Shown in pieces: positions 1 to 10,872 of a stretch of 64,000 bases of DNA (within the stretch, counting starts at the first letter, position 1; every line of letters begins with the position of its first letter). Origin of the DNA: Pomphorhynchus laevis (lineage: Eukaryota > Acanthocephala > Palaeacanthocephala > Echinorhynchida > Pomphorhynchidae). Where the stretch lies: the NCBI GenBank assembly GCA_012934845.2, contig WNNJ02003822.1, forward strand, positions 169,733 through 233,732, read 5' to 3'. Both the position numbers and the translations under genes were made by a program. The notes under the pieces are model-generated. The model did no database searches. It was not told where the DNA came from and saw only the letters and a list, made by a program, of their open reading frames with translations.

Positions 1-189
1 TTAAACGAGGATTGTGCGATAGATCACATACTTGACCATATTTTTGAGAAAATGCAAGATCTAGCATAGATGAACATCCATTAGTAGTAAATCTGGTAGG
101 CGCGAATACTTACTGAATGAGTAATAAGTCACATACCAAGAACTCCCATAGCTTATTATCGCCAGGGATACAGTTACCAATAATGTTGT

Positions 190-1211
190 TGCCGTCTTCT
201 CTTCAGCAAAGTTATTGAAGGAGTATATGACAAGGAGTTGTAATTTCTATGACTAAATCGAGAGGTATATCTTCAGTAAAGGATGTGAGACCAATTACTG
301 CATTTAAAAGTATCCTAATAATATATGAGAATGCATTGGTAAAAGTGCTGAGAAAGTGTTGTGAAGAGCATGTATTATTCCCGTCATACAATTTTGGTTT
401 TAGTAAGAAAAGAGATTCGACTAAGCCGCTGTTCAATACAGGCAGTTTTGAGAGGTAACAACCTTGTAAAAATTCTATACTCTTTGGACTTTTTTGAAGC
501 GTCCGACAATATATCACACGCAGCCATGTTTGATGTCCTAAAAAATACAATATTCCTCAACCATCACCTAGCAGAATAATTATGATAATTTTTAATCGTT
601 CGGCAAAACCAATAGTCGGAGAAGATTCTTATTGTTTTATTTCAAAAGGGTTCCACAAGGTTCGCTCCATTCAATACTTTTTCTACTCCGCACATTACAC
701 CTCTCGAAGGGATTTAACAATAAAAATTTTCATGTCACAAATTTTGCCGATGATATTTCGCTTTGCTTCAACAGGATGATGAATGCCAACAAAATGAGGA
801 TATTAATAAATAAAACAATTACGGAAATATCTGACAGCGCCAAGAAAATTGGTTTACGCCTTGATAAAAATAAATAAGTATTTATTTTGTAAATGTAAGA
901 CAAAAGCTCTTAGTAAACCGAAATTTACGGGATTAAAGGTTGGAAAGCACTCAAGAATTCTTGGAAGTTTCTTCTCGTCCAATCTATCATATAAAAAATG
1001 CTTGAACCTAGCTAAAAAAATATTCAAGAAAGGTTTATCGTTGACCTATAGAGCTGGTAAGTGGCTTGCCTGCAGCAATAAAATTATTAATATTGCTAAG
1101 GCCTTTTGCTCCGCAGGTTTATCCTTTTACTCGAGGAATATACCTCCTGATCAGAGATGGTTTTTTATATATTCATTAATAAAAATTATTCAATTACACT
1201 CATGGAAATAG
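190..1211 (+). pseudogene. decayed LINE reverse transcriptase fragment
   Basis: Pieces of a non-LTR reverse transcriptase can be followed through three frames. A fingers-like block near 270-440 reads DVRPITAF and then a YNFGF segment. An A-block-like piece near 485-535 reads SLDFFEASDNISH. A B/C region near 640-770 has VPQGSLHS and FADD. A thumb/C-terminal tail near 910-1205 has RILGSFFSSNLSY. At least three frame changes and no intact ORF mean it is dead. The sequence is far more diverged than the TL copies nearby, so it is older. The clade is unclear; CR1/Jockey-like is a guess. Nothing recognisable lies in bases 1-190. Confidence 0.7.
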
Positions 1212-1589
1212 AAGACGTTATTCTGGCTTTTTAACTATTAGAAGTCTTTTTTATAGAATTTTATAGAATATACCATAGATTAGTAAAACCGGCACTTTAC
1301 TAGCAAAATATCAACATATGAAAAGAAATATTTTAATTATTTAATTTACTTATAGAGTCGTGGATACTGCCGATCTTTTAATATTTTAGATCTTAGGAAG
1401 GGGTCCCTGAAAGATTTGGAGATACATAGGTTGGAACAATTTGTTTGGACAGATATTTTTGTCAACAAACTTTCGGAAGGTGCTGATTAACTAAATCAAG
1501 ATAAAATGAAAATAGAGTATATTAGGATTAGTACTAAAGATATCTTAAGATTGTAATAATAAAAAGTTTGAGAAATAATAAACATACAA
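1212..1589. other. AT-rich spacer, nothing recognised
   Basis: There is no ORF or repeat I can name. It may be further decay of the preceding LINE. Confidence 0.5.
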
Positions 1590-1637
1590 TTATTCCTGTC
1601 AGTTCCAGATTATTCCTGATCGGTACCAGATCATTCC
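1590..1637 (+). repeat. short 20-bp-unit repeat upstream of TL1 copy A
   Basis: About two and a half units related to TTATTCCTGTCAGTTCCAGA, the later units degenerate. The same unit is present five times at 38531-38630, also just upstream of a TL1 ORF1. This suggests it belongs to the TL 5' region. Confidence 0.7.
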
Positions 1638-1742
1638 GTTGAGTTTAAACATTCTTGATTATAACTAACTAATTGACATATTATTATGGCAAAGATAAAG
1701 CTAACTAAAAATGTCGGCCAGCAATTCTAGTTCATTAAGTAA

Positions 1743-2936
1743 ACTTACGTCGAAAAGCAAATTGTATGCGACAACAAGAACTGCAATGTCTACACTCATG
1801 TTGTCATTCTTTTCACTGACGAGCACAACGTTTCAGGACGGAATTTCCTTTGCGGCTTCTGTTGTGCTGCCCTCGTACGTAAGCTAATGAAGCATGACCA
1901 CTCAAACGTAGGAGACGTTCTAAAAGCTAACGAAACAGAGTTGTGATCAATAATTAAACCTAATGATATCTCTCAGTCGACTCGGACCGCGTTATACATG
2001 AACCATCAACAAACGACAAAATATCTTCCAAGCTATCGTCGTCATCCGTTTGCTTACTAACTCCTCCGCCATCTATGAATCCCGTTCTTGAAACTTCTCT
2101 TACACACACTCATCTTTTAACTACGGATAAAACTTCCCTTAATCTTCATCTTCCTAACAATGCAAACAGTAAAGGCCTTCATCTCGTACCTCATTTTTCC
2201 TATTCATCCCCACATCTAAATACATCTCATACCTCATTCTTCTCTTCACGTACTCCTTACTCTACTTCCACCGTATCACTTTGCAATAATTTACATCCTT
2301 CCGTCAAAATCATCTCCAGTAACATCTCCGTTCAACCGATTCAACAATCCACTCCTGCCACACATGCTCCAACTGTATCACCTCTCAATAATTTACATCC
2401 TTCCGTCAAAATTATCTTCAGTACCATCTCCGATCAACCGATTCAACATTTCACTCATGTCACACATGCTCCAAACTATCTTAAATCTTCACAAAACACC
2501 CCTATAATTCCCACGTTTATCTGCTCTTCTGTCTCTACTCCTACCAGGTCTGACCGTCAACCACTTCCACGTAATCGTTATCATTTGCGTGATCGATGCA
2601 TTATCATATCTAACTTAAATCGTTCCGAATCTGCTTCTGCTCAATGTCGCCTCGATGATTATGTATCTGCTTTCAGGTATATTCTATCAACCATTCATCC
2701 TGATGATAATCCATCCCTCTTCAATAATATCCACTAAATCTAACAATCTCAGTCCTCCACTCCTAAAAATCGTTTTCCGACATAGTTCACATGCATCCTT
2801 GGTAATTTCCCAACGTTTTAAACTTCTTACCACTTCGTCTACTTGTCGTATCTTTCCTGACCCCTCCCCTTCTGATATTGCCCAGCTCAATTTAACTCGC
2901 ATTGAGAAACATCGACGTGAAACAAACGGCGAGTAA
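1743..2936 (+). pseudogene. TL1 copy A ORF1 (zinc finger plus RNA-binding-like C-terminus)
   Basis: The N-terminal part (frame of 1755-1948) has C-x4-C (CDNKNC), then VYTH, then C-G-F-C about 30 residues on, a PHD-like zinc finger as known in CR1/L2 ORF1 proteins. A Ser/Thr/Pro-rich linker follows (2075-2500). The C-terminal part matches the ORF1 of copy F: DRCIIISNL, VFRHSSHAS, RIEKHRRETNGE. Broken by frame changes, including a roughly 30-bp deletion near 2730, and by a stop at 2934-2936 where copy F has a serine codon. Likely role is RNA binding and chaperoning of the element's transcript. Confidence 0.7.
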
Positions 2937-5260
2937 TCCTTATCTATACGTCAAATCAACGGAAATTTTCACGTTGTACACACAAGGCCAAAAATTCGAT
3001 GGCGTCCCATCTCTCCCCCTTGTCTTCTTCGCTAGTCAATCTCGATCCCAAGCATACTTTTCGTCTTAGTCTATTCAACACTCGCTCCATTATTCATAAA
3101 GCTGATATGCACCGTGATATCTTCGATCCATTATCTATGAATATTCTATGCATTACCGAATCTGGCACTATGACTACGACAATCTTGCTATTCATCGTCT
3201 ATGTTGCTCTGGTTGTTCTTTAGTTGAATCAGCTCGTCCAATTACCTCTCATACATTTACTGCTTCTAATCATGGCGGTATTGTTGCCATTGCTCGTCAC
3301 CCAACGCCTCTACGTAAAATTAATGCTAACATCCGTTCCACTTCTTTCAAATTGCTAATATGCAGATCATCAACTAGTCTCCATCTCGAACTTGCGATTG
3401 TAATCCGTTCAGGCTCAGCTGTCCCCTCACGTATGTTCTCTAGCTAGCTTGCAAATCTTCATTCTCACTGTTCATTGTCTTATACTCCTTCATTTGTTCT
3501 CGGTGACTTTAACATTCGTCTTGATCGCCCGGCTGACTCTGACCCTTTCACTCTAACTAATCATTTTTCTGATTTTAAATATAAATTACTTTCAACAAGC
3601 CCAACTCATATTCTCGGCGGTGCTCTCGACATCATTGCTGTTTCTAACTGCTTCAATGACTATACCTCCTTGTCAATTACTGATCCTGGTTTGTCTTATC
3701 ATTTCTTTGTCACTCTTACTCTTACTCGTCATTACTTTCCTTCTCCGCCTTCACCATTATCCACACAAAGTCGACCCTGGAAACTTCTCGATATCACTAT
3801 TCTCTGCACAGGCTTACTCAATTCTTCACTATTTTCACTTCCTCTTAACTACCTTCCTCCCGATGATATCTTCATTCGGTTTGATTCTGAACTTACGAAC
3901 ATCCTTAATAACCTTCTGACTATTCAACCAGGACGTTTTCAGCGGACGCGCCATGCTCCCTAGTTCGACTCAGACTGTAGTTTTTTTAACCGTCGGCTCC
4001 GTCACTCTTTTCGTGTGTTTAATCGCTTTCTTAAACGTTCTCCAACCTCCGTGCTTCCTATCTTTCTCTCCGCCGTTTCCATTTCATTCTTATGCGAACT
4101 AAACGTACTCTGTTTTGGCGAAATCAACTCGAGTGCTCTTCCAACTCTAAATCTCATTGGAAAATCTTAAACTCAATTCTTTCGCGATCATATACCCCTT
4201 GCAAAATAAATCCTGATAAAATTTCTTCTTATCTGCAATCTAAGCTATATAATTTAATTTCCATTCTACCGATAGCCCCCTTGTATCCTCTCATCTCTTT
4301 TAATACATCCTTCCCAGAGCTATACCACCTTCCCGTTTCATCTGGCGAAGTTTCTTCGGTTCTTCTGTCATTACCTAATAAACCTCTCTTCCTGACCCAA
4401 TTCCAACCTACTTGCTTAAAAAATCTGCTCATCTATCTCACCCTTCTTACAACTTTGTTTAACTTGTATATCCGCAGCCACACATTTCCTTCCTACTGGA
4501 AATGCTCCACTGTTCGCCCTCTCCTCAACAAGCAATCTCTCGATCTTTCACTACGACCTTCGTACCGTTCTATCTCACTTCTTCAAACCCTCTCTAAACT
4601 CCTTGAGCGTCTCGTTCTTAAGCAAGTAAATACATATCTATTTTCCTCCCACTTATTTCCTCCTTTCCAAGCTGCTTTTCGCTCTAATTACTCTACCGAA
4701 ATTGCCTGTCTTAAAGTTTATAACGACTTACTCATTTCGCGCGATTAAAAATTATGTAGTGTCATAGTTTCTCTTGATATATCGTCTGCTTTCGACATTG
4801 TCGATCACTTGATTCTTCTCCATCGTCTCCGTGATTATTATTGCTTCTCTTTACACACTGTGGCTTGGTTTTCTTCATATCTATAAACCGTACATTTCGC
4901 GTTTGTTCTAACTATTCTCTCTCACATTCTTCTTCCATCCAGTCCGGTGTTCCACAAGGATCCGTATTAGGCCATTTGCTTTCCTCTCTTCTTCTTGGTG
5001 ATTTGTCTTCTATTTCTGATACATTTAACTTCCATATATATGCAATATGCTGATGACATTCTCATATATGCTGACGCACCTGCTTATCGTATTCATGATC
5101 TTAGTGTTTCTGCTTCCGACTGCTTTGCCACAATTTTCAATCATATTTCTTCTTTTCGACTTTTTATGAATCCTAATAAATCAGAAATGATGTGGATCCT
5201 TCCTCGACGCTTCAGCGTAGAACCTCCTTCCGTATCATTAAATTCTACAATTCTCTGCTA

Positions 5261-6389
5261 TTATTATTAATTGACAACGAATTGAGCCGAGGCTCTTTAC
5301 AAGTTGCTTCACAAAATAAATAGAATAAAAAGAATAAGAGTCGTTTTGTCCCTCCATCATCAGATAAACTACTGAAAATCCCACCGTTGTCTTGAGAAGG
5401 AAGGATCATCATCCAGTAGGGCGCAAAAACTTGAAGCAGTAGACGACAAAACGGTCGCACTCTGAAGCGAATTCCAAGATCGTACGACTCGTTTGGCAAA
5501 GCAGGAAACTGCATGCATGTACCTTTGTGTTTTCAGCATCAGGGGGTGTCCGCGAAGAGAAGGTTGACCTCTCAGTTGCAGTAGATGTGACAGTGGATGA
5601 TCTTTAGTATGCAGAATTTTCCAAACAAGAGAGAGATCTCGCTTGTCACGGATATATCGCAGACAAGGCATATTTAATATCTGGAGGCGTTTCGCGTAGC
5701 CATAAATATGCAACCCTGAGACTAATTTAGTTGTTGATCTGAACACTTTCTCTAATGCACGACGCTCATAAGTAGTTTCGGGATAACAAGCTGGCGATGC
5801 GTATAAGATATGGCTCAAGAAAAACGCATTTGCTAAGGTATGGTAACATAACGGATCTATGCCTATCAGAGCTCGACGAGTATGTCCTATTAAGCGTTTT
5901 GTGATGCAACACACGTAGTCTGAATGCTTTCGAGTGGATAAGTCAGCACAAACCCAAACTCCCAAATATTTATATGAGTTGGTTCTTTCGATACTAATTG
6001 AACCAAACTGGTACTCACCTCCAAGATGATCACATGATCTTCGTGATATACGCATACATGTACATTTAGCGGAATTGATCCTCAAGTGATTTCGTATAGA
6101 CCAATTGGATATAACGTCGACGTCGCTTTGTAAATGCTGTTTGTCAAGATCGGAAATAATAGGTCGCCAAACTTTAAGATCATCTGCATATAATAAACTG
6201 AATGAACTGATATTTGGTATCAAATCGTTGATATAAAGACTGAATAAGATGGGACCCAATACACTTCCCTGTGGAACACCTAACAACACTGGAAATGGAC
6301 TCGACAGCGACTCATTTACTCGTACGACACTTTGTCGGTTGGAAAGGAGTACACGAATCCAGTTTATGATCCTCTTATCAAGATGAATG
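5261..6389 (-). mobile_element. LC LINE, 5'-truncated, nested in TL1 copy A
   Basis: Inserted between the repeated bases TGCTA at 5256-5260 and TGCTA at 6390-6394, which fit a 5-bp target duplication. The 3' end on the minus strand is a short TAA-type tail (5261-5273). The reading frame is open from the truncation point to the stop, so this insertion is young compared with its host copy. Confidence 0.85.
5369..6388 (-). CDS. LC LINE reverse transcriptase, C-terminal part (partial)
   Basis: About 339 codons are open from the 5' truncation to the stop. Motifs in order: INWIRVLLSNRQS, then GVPQGSVLGPILFSLYIND (RT block B), YADDLKVW (catalytic block), and KYLGVWV (thumb). A long C-terminal tail ends in RSWNSL and SFCALLDDDPS. 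There is no in-frame start because the 5' half is missing, so translation of this copy is unlikely. Domain order and the tail (RALEKVFRSTTKLVSGL, RLQILNMPCL) are like LB, so the two are relatives in the CR1/Jockey group. Confidence 0.85.
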   Translation of the reverse strand: MHLDKRIINWIRVLLSNRQSVVRVNESLSSPFPVLLGVPQGSVLGPILFSLYINDLIPNISSFSLLYADDLKVWRPIISDLDKQHLQSDVDVISNWSIRNHLRINSAKCTCMRISRRSCDHLGGEYQFGSISIERTNSYKYLGVWVCADLSTRKHSDYVCCITKRLIGHTRRALIGIDPLCYHTLANAFFLSHILYASPACYPETTYERRALEKVFRSTTKLVSGLHIYGYAKRLQILNMPCLRYIRDKRDLSLVWKILHTKDHPLSHLLQLRGQPSLRGHPLMLKTQRYMHAVSCFAKRVVRSWNSLQSATVLSSTASSFCALLDDDPSFSRQRWDFQ

Positions 6390-6912
6390 TGCTATCGTTG
6401 ACAATCTCGTTTTCCTAGGCTTCCATTTCGACAACAGACTTTCACTTAAACATTTCGTTAGAGATAAAGTAAGCTCATCTACCCTGATTCTCCGCAACCT
6501 CCGTCAAATTCGTAGATTGATCGTTTTCCTTTCATTTATGACTCTCATATCTTCTCTCATGTTCTCAAGACTTGATTACTGACTTAGTCTACTTTCCAAC
6601 GCACCTAAATCTACTCTTATTCCTTTACAACGCATTATCAACGCAACCGTCCGAGTTCTCCTCCGTCTTCGTCGTTTTGATAATATATCTCGCCATCTTG
6701 TTTCACTCGATTAGCCTACCATTTATTGTCGTGTTCAAATTCGTCTTCTTATCATTTCTTTTTGCCTTATAACTTTTCATACCCATTCATTTCTCAACCT
6801 TCCTTTTCTCGACAATTCTCGTCCTGTTTACTGTTCCTTGCGTTCCTGTAATTCCTTTCTTTTACATGTCCCAAACTACTCTACCTCTTTTGGCTCCGCT
6901 CCTTTGTCTCTG

Positions 6913-7068
6913 TGCGAGACAAAAAACAATCTATACTGGATCGTTATCCTTGGGAAGAATGTTGAATTTTTTTTTCTTTTCAATTTTTTTTTCTTTTTTT
7001 TACATGTGATCAGACAAAACAGCCCTACGGCTACAGTCTTGTAATCGAATAAATAAATAAATAAACGA
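6913..7068 (+). mobile_element. LB-like LINE 3' tail
   Basis: Contains a T/C-rich run, then GTGATCAGACAAAACAGCC, ending in an (AAAT)n-type tail at 7047-7064. The ATCAGACAAAA word also ends the LB copy read on the minus strand near 14458 and a fragment near 7560, so it marks LB-family 3' ends. Confidence 0.65.
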
Positions 7069-7540
7069 TGTGTGAATCCAAATTATGCGAACTATTGGTA
7101 TGCAAAATACATTTGCTCATTGGGGTTATGATCATTGAACATATGTTCAATGTTTAAAGGCAGATAATGTTGACAAAGCGATTTTCGCTTAGATCAGCGA
7201 ACTTTTGAAAAGTGACCTTGCTTGTATGGTTTTTAGACTAAAATCAGGGAGTTTACTTGATCATCATTTGTACCAGGTTCTAAACTGAATGTAGTCGGTA
7301 TGAGCTATTTATTCATCAGTAACAACAGTAAAATGTATTAATTACTGGATAAATTGAAAAAAGTCCAACCAAAAATTGCCTTATTCAGTAATACGTAAAT
7401 AAAACAATTAATAACACAACAGAAATAAATCGTAGCAAGAATAAGTCATAACAGAAGGAATACTCTCTGTGGCAGTTATTTCGACTGTTCGTTTAACTTC
7501 ATTTGAAAAATTCTTCATTGTTCTTATTATTAAATACAAG
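7069..7540. other. spacer without a recognised gene
   Basis: AT-rich. One small palindrome, GAACATATGTTC, lies near 7137. No coding signal is convincing. Confidence 0.5.
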
Positions 7541-7544
7541 GCGT

Positions 7545-8050
7545 TAGCTTTGAAGCTGTTTTGTCTGATCAAAAAAATTACAAATTAATTCAGTAAATTG
7601 TCAGCATCAAAATCAGCAGGATTCAAGATATCCGTTGAAGTGCGAGTGTCGATTCTTTATCCATGCTAGGCACAGTTGCTTGAAGTGCTTCATCGAAGTA
7701 GCAGCGACGACTTCCCCAGGCAACACATTCCACAAGTTGAGGGCGCGATGTGACAGTCGAAAGTTGGCAAGCAATTGAGAATGATGCCTCTTATATAGCG
7801 ATTTCGAGTGACTGTGAATGCCCTCCTTATCAATCTAAGGATTTTAGCGGAAGAAGCCATCAAGTTTGTTTACAATCCCCCAAAGACAGGACAAGTCTAG
7901 TAAGACAAATCTGTCACGGATCGAGCTTATCGCTAGCGAACGCAGCCGCATGCGGTAGGACGTTCCTGCCCTAAAGCATATCCTTGAACCTCTCTTCAGT
8001 ACCGACTCATAGTCGAGCGATTCTCCCTTGGTCGTAGGAAAGCTCAACTT
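7545..8050 (-). pseudogene. LB-like LINE C-terminal fragment
   Basis: On the minus strand, 8047 to about 7844 reads FPTTKGESLDYESVLKRG and SRICF, then RLRSLAISSI. This aligns with the LB tail FPSTRGEINQLEKILRR, LCSGL, RLSQLNITSV. It continues to a 3' end with the ATCAGACAAAACAGC word at about 7556-7572. Only the region after the RT thumb is present, so it is a short 5'-truncated copy, diverged from the LB copies at 8.5-10.9 and 14.4-19.9 kb. Confidence 0.65.
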
Positions 8051-8500
8051 TTAAGAGTTACGAAACCAAATTGTTGTATTAAGGATGAACTAATTTTAGT
8101 AATTAAATATTTGAAAAATCGTGTAGGATTACCAAAATTTAATGTTGGATTTTTTCCGAGAATCAAAAAACAGATCAAATTTATCTATAAATTTTCTCCA
8201 ACTTAATGCCTATTCGAACAATTTTTTCATAAAATTGAAAAATGTCAAGACAGTCAGCATTTAATTTATTATATGATTCATTAATTATATAATAATTAAT
8301 GATTTGTAATCCGTAGTGTGCGAATTCTCTTTACTTTTGCTTGTCTTGAGCATTTTCTCTTCATCTTTCTATTTATTTTGAGCATTTCAATAAATATATG
8401 TGAAATGAATGCAAATTTTATCAGAACAAAGTTCAAATATAATTTAATTGACTTTATTTTTTTACCTTAAAAAATTTGAGATATAATTTAACTACGAAAT
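8051..8500. other. AT-rich spacer
   Basis: No ORF, repeat or RNA gene recognised. Confidence 0.5.
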
Positions 8501-9213
8501 GAGAATAGCTGTGGATTTTCATAGTGCACCAAAATGATTTTGGGCTCATACGTAGAAATAGGACAATTCCTCCTGCGATTTCGTCTCTTCGTATTAATGA
8601 TAACTTTATCACATCGCCTCAAGATGTAGCCGACACGTTTGCGTCGACTTTTCAACTCGTAACTAATAACACAGAAATTAACCAGCAATCTCGTGTAAGC
8701 CATTCACGAAGTTATTTTGATGTTACTACCGAGGAGGTTTATAGTGAGTTAAATTCTTTACGACATTCATCACCTGGTCCGGATGGATTACATCCCCAGA
8801 TACTAAAGATATTATCAACATTTATTGCTTCACCGTTAGCTTATTTGTTTCAACTATCACTAGCTAAGTCAATTCTACCGTTAGATTGGAAAATCGCCAC
8901 TGTAGTGCCAGTCCACAAAAAAGGAGATCGTCACAATCCTGAAAATTATAGAGCAATAAGCCTCACAAGTGTCGTATGTAAGATGTTAGAGCGCATATTG
9001 TATCGGCGATTACTATCCTATCTTGAATCATCGAACTTGTTAGATAATTCGCAACATGGTTTTCGTCCTCGACATTCTTGCATGTCTAATCTTTGATGTG
9101 CACGCGAAGCATGGGTTGATGCAGTTGCGCAGGGTAATGCAGTTGATGTCGTGTATTTCGACTTGAGTCGGGCCTTTGATAGGGTTCCCCACAATATGTT
9201 TATTGAGGCTCTT

Positions 9214-9776
9214 GCAGATCTCGTTTTCCTAGGCTTTCATTTCGACAACCGACTTTCACTTAAACCTTTCGTTAGTGATAAAGTACGATCATCTACCTTG
9301 ATACTCCGCAATCTCCGTCAAGTTCGTAGATTGATCGATTTCCCTTCTTGTATGACTCTCATATCTTCTCTTCTTTTCTCAAGACTTGATTACTATCTTA
9401 GTCTATTTTCCAACTCACCTAAATCCACTCTTCTTCCTTTACAACGCATCATTAACGCTGCCGTTCGAGTTCCTCGACAATTCTCGTACTGTGTATTGTG
9501 CTCTGCGTTCCCGTAATCCCCTTCTTTTACATATTCCAATCTACTCTACCTCTTTTGGCTTCCGCTCCTTCGTTGTGGCTGCTCCTCTCTTGTGTAATCA
9601 ACTGCCTATTCATATCCGCCAATCAACATCTATGCCGTACTTCAAACGCCAAATCCAATTCTTTTTCAACAATTAACTAATTACCTGTGACCTTTGATGT
9701 TCTTTTTTTGTTAGTGGTCATGTAAGCGTGCATTTTGCACGCATTTGCCACGTTAAATAAATTATTGTATTATTAT
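9214..9776 (+). mobile_element. TL1 3' fragment inserted in LB
   Basis: Starts in the thumb region (LVFLGFHFDNRLSLKPF) and ends with the TL 3' hairpin and a TTATT-rich tail. About 200 bp is missing between VRV and LDNSR near 9473. The LB reading frame stops before this insert (EAL) and resumes after it (YYGIEVPIIRWIHAF), which fits a simple insertion. Confidence 0.85.
9726..9742 (+). other. TL 3'-end hairpin (GCGTGCA/TGCACGC)
   Basis: A 7-bp stem with a TTT loop, within GTAAGC...ATTTGCCACG just before the tail. It is the reference form for the family hairpin. Compare the GCGTACA/TGTACGC form at 41936-41952. Confidence 0.75.
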
Positions 9777-10872
9777 TACGGAATTGAAGTTCCTATTATT
9801 CGATGGATTCACGCTTTCCTATCTGATCGTTCTTTCAGGGTTCGAGTTGGAAATTGTCTATCTAGACCGTCAAATTTATCAATGGGTGTTCCTCAGGGAT
9901 CGGTGTTGGGTCCATTATTATTCGTCATATTTCTGAATAGTTTGCTACGCTCTCTAAAATGTAAAAAATTAGCATTCGCGGATGATCTTAAAATATGGAA
10001 TGTCATTACATGCTATGCCGATATGCAACACTTACAAGATGACATAAATATGGTTAATAGGTGGAGCGAACTGACCGGAATCATGATTAACATTACTAAA
10101 TGTGTCCACCTCAGATTTGGTCGTAGTGATTTACCAAATGATTATTCTGTTTGCGGTGAGATTATTCCCACAAATTCGTATACAAAAGATCTTGGGATAA
10201 TTGTTCAGAATTCGTTTAAAACCGACCTCAATACTGAAAATATATGCAACACGTCGAGAAAAATTATTTACATGATCAAAAATACCTTTAGTTCGCTTCC
10301 ACCGTCTCAGTTCTCACTATTATATAAGGCGTTGATCATACCAATCATTGATTATGCTTCGCCGGCGACTTTTCCTTCTACGCGTGGTGAAATAAACCAA
10401 TTAGAAAAGATTCTTCGCCGATTTTCCAAGCTATGTTCTGGTCTTCGGAACATCGCCTACTGTGATAGACTAAGCCAACTAAATATTACTTCAGTTTACA
10501 AGAGATATGTGTACAATGATTTATTACAGTTATGGCGAATGATCCATGTCTTTCCTGGTTATCCATCGGAATCCGTTATTCTAAATGATCGCCCGAGCCA
10601 CAGAGGACACTCTTTATCAGTTGTTGTGCAATCACACGGGAAATGTCATAGATACTTGCGATTATCTCACAGAGCGGTAAACCTATGGAACTGATTGCCG
10701 AATTCGATCGTGTCTATGGCAAAGTACAAATCTTTCCAGAATGCGCTGAGCATGTGGATAAAAAGAGAAGATTCTTTGCAGGAAATATATAACTATATGT
10801 GACAATTTATTATTGCTGAACTACTTTTTTTCTTTCTTTTTTTCTTTCTTTTTTTCTTTTCTTAATATTGTG

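Larger units (their letters stand above)
1690..6912 (+). mobile_element. TL1 LINE copy A, long but broken, split by a nested LINE
   Basis: A CR1/L2-like non-LTR element with ORF1, an endonuclease and reverse transcriptase in order. The coding strand is strongly T/C-rich. It is interrupted at 5261-6389 by a minus-strand LINE (LC). It resumes at 6390 with the thumb region (FLGFHFDNRLSLK) and runs to about 6912, where it loses similarity to other TL 3' ends before reaching the terminal hairpin. The 5' boundary is uncertain; homology to ORF1 is visible from about 1743. Confidence 0.85.
2999..6912 (+). pseudogene. TL1 copy A ORF2 (endonuclease-reverse transcriptase), broken
   Basis: The start is ATG 2999, matching ATG 39143 in copy F (MAS followed by LSPLSSSL). 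The APE-type endonuclease shows FNTRSI, CITES, GDFNIRLDRP (about 3492-3530) and LDIIAV. The SDH motif reads SYH here, so a catalytic residue is changed. The RT follows from about 4090 with RPSYRSISLL, then GVPQGSVLG (about 4942-4968) and YADDILIY (about 5050). ORF1 frame sequence overlaps the ORF2 start. Several frameshifts and stops are present, for example a one-base loss near 3165 in the endonuclease. The thumb/C-terminal part continues after the nested LC element from 6390. Confidence 0.8.
8505..10872 (+). mobile_element. LB LINE (reverse transcriptase), split by a TL1 fragment
   Basis: The RT starts with a diverged FW motif and RRNRTIPPAISSL. It then has SSPGPDGLHPQILK, WKIATVVPVHKKGD (fingers), RAISLTSVVCKMLERIL, DLSRAFDRVPH (block A, about 9160-9192), GVPQGSVLGPLLFV (block B, about 9885) and FADDLKIW (catalytic, about 9976). 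The tail is ILRRFSKLCSGLRNIAYCDR, then LSQLNITSV. It is interrupted at 9214-9776 by TL1. Two in-frame stops are visible, TGA 9094-9096 and TGA at about 10693, otherwise the frame is well kept. The 3' UTR is a T/C-rich run at 10825-10862, cut at 10872 by TL1 copy C. ORF1 and endonuclease are absent, so the copy is 5'-truncated. Confidence 0.85.
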
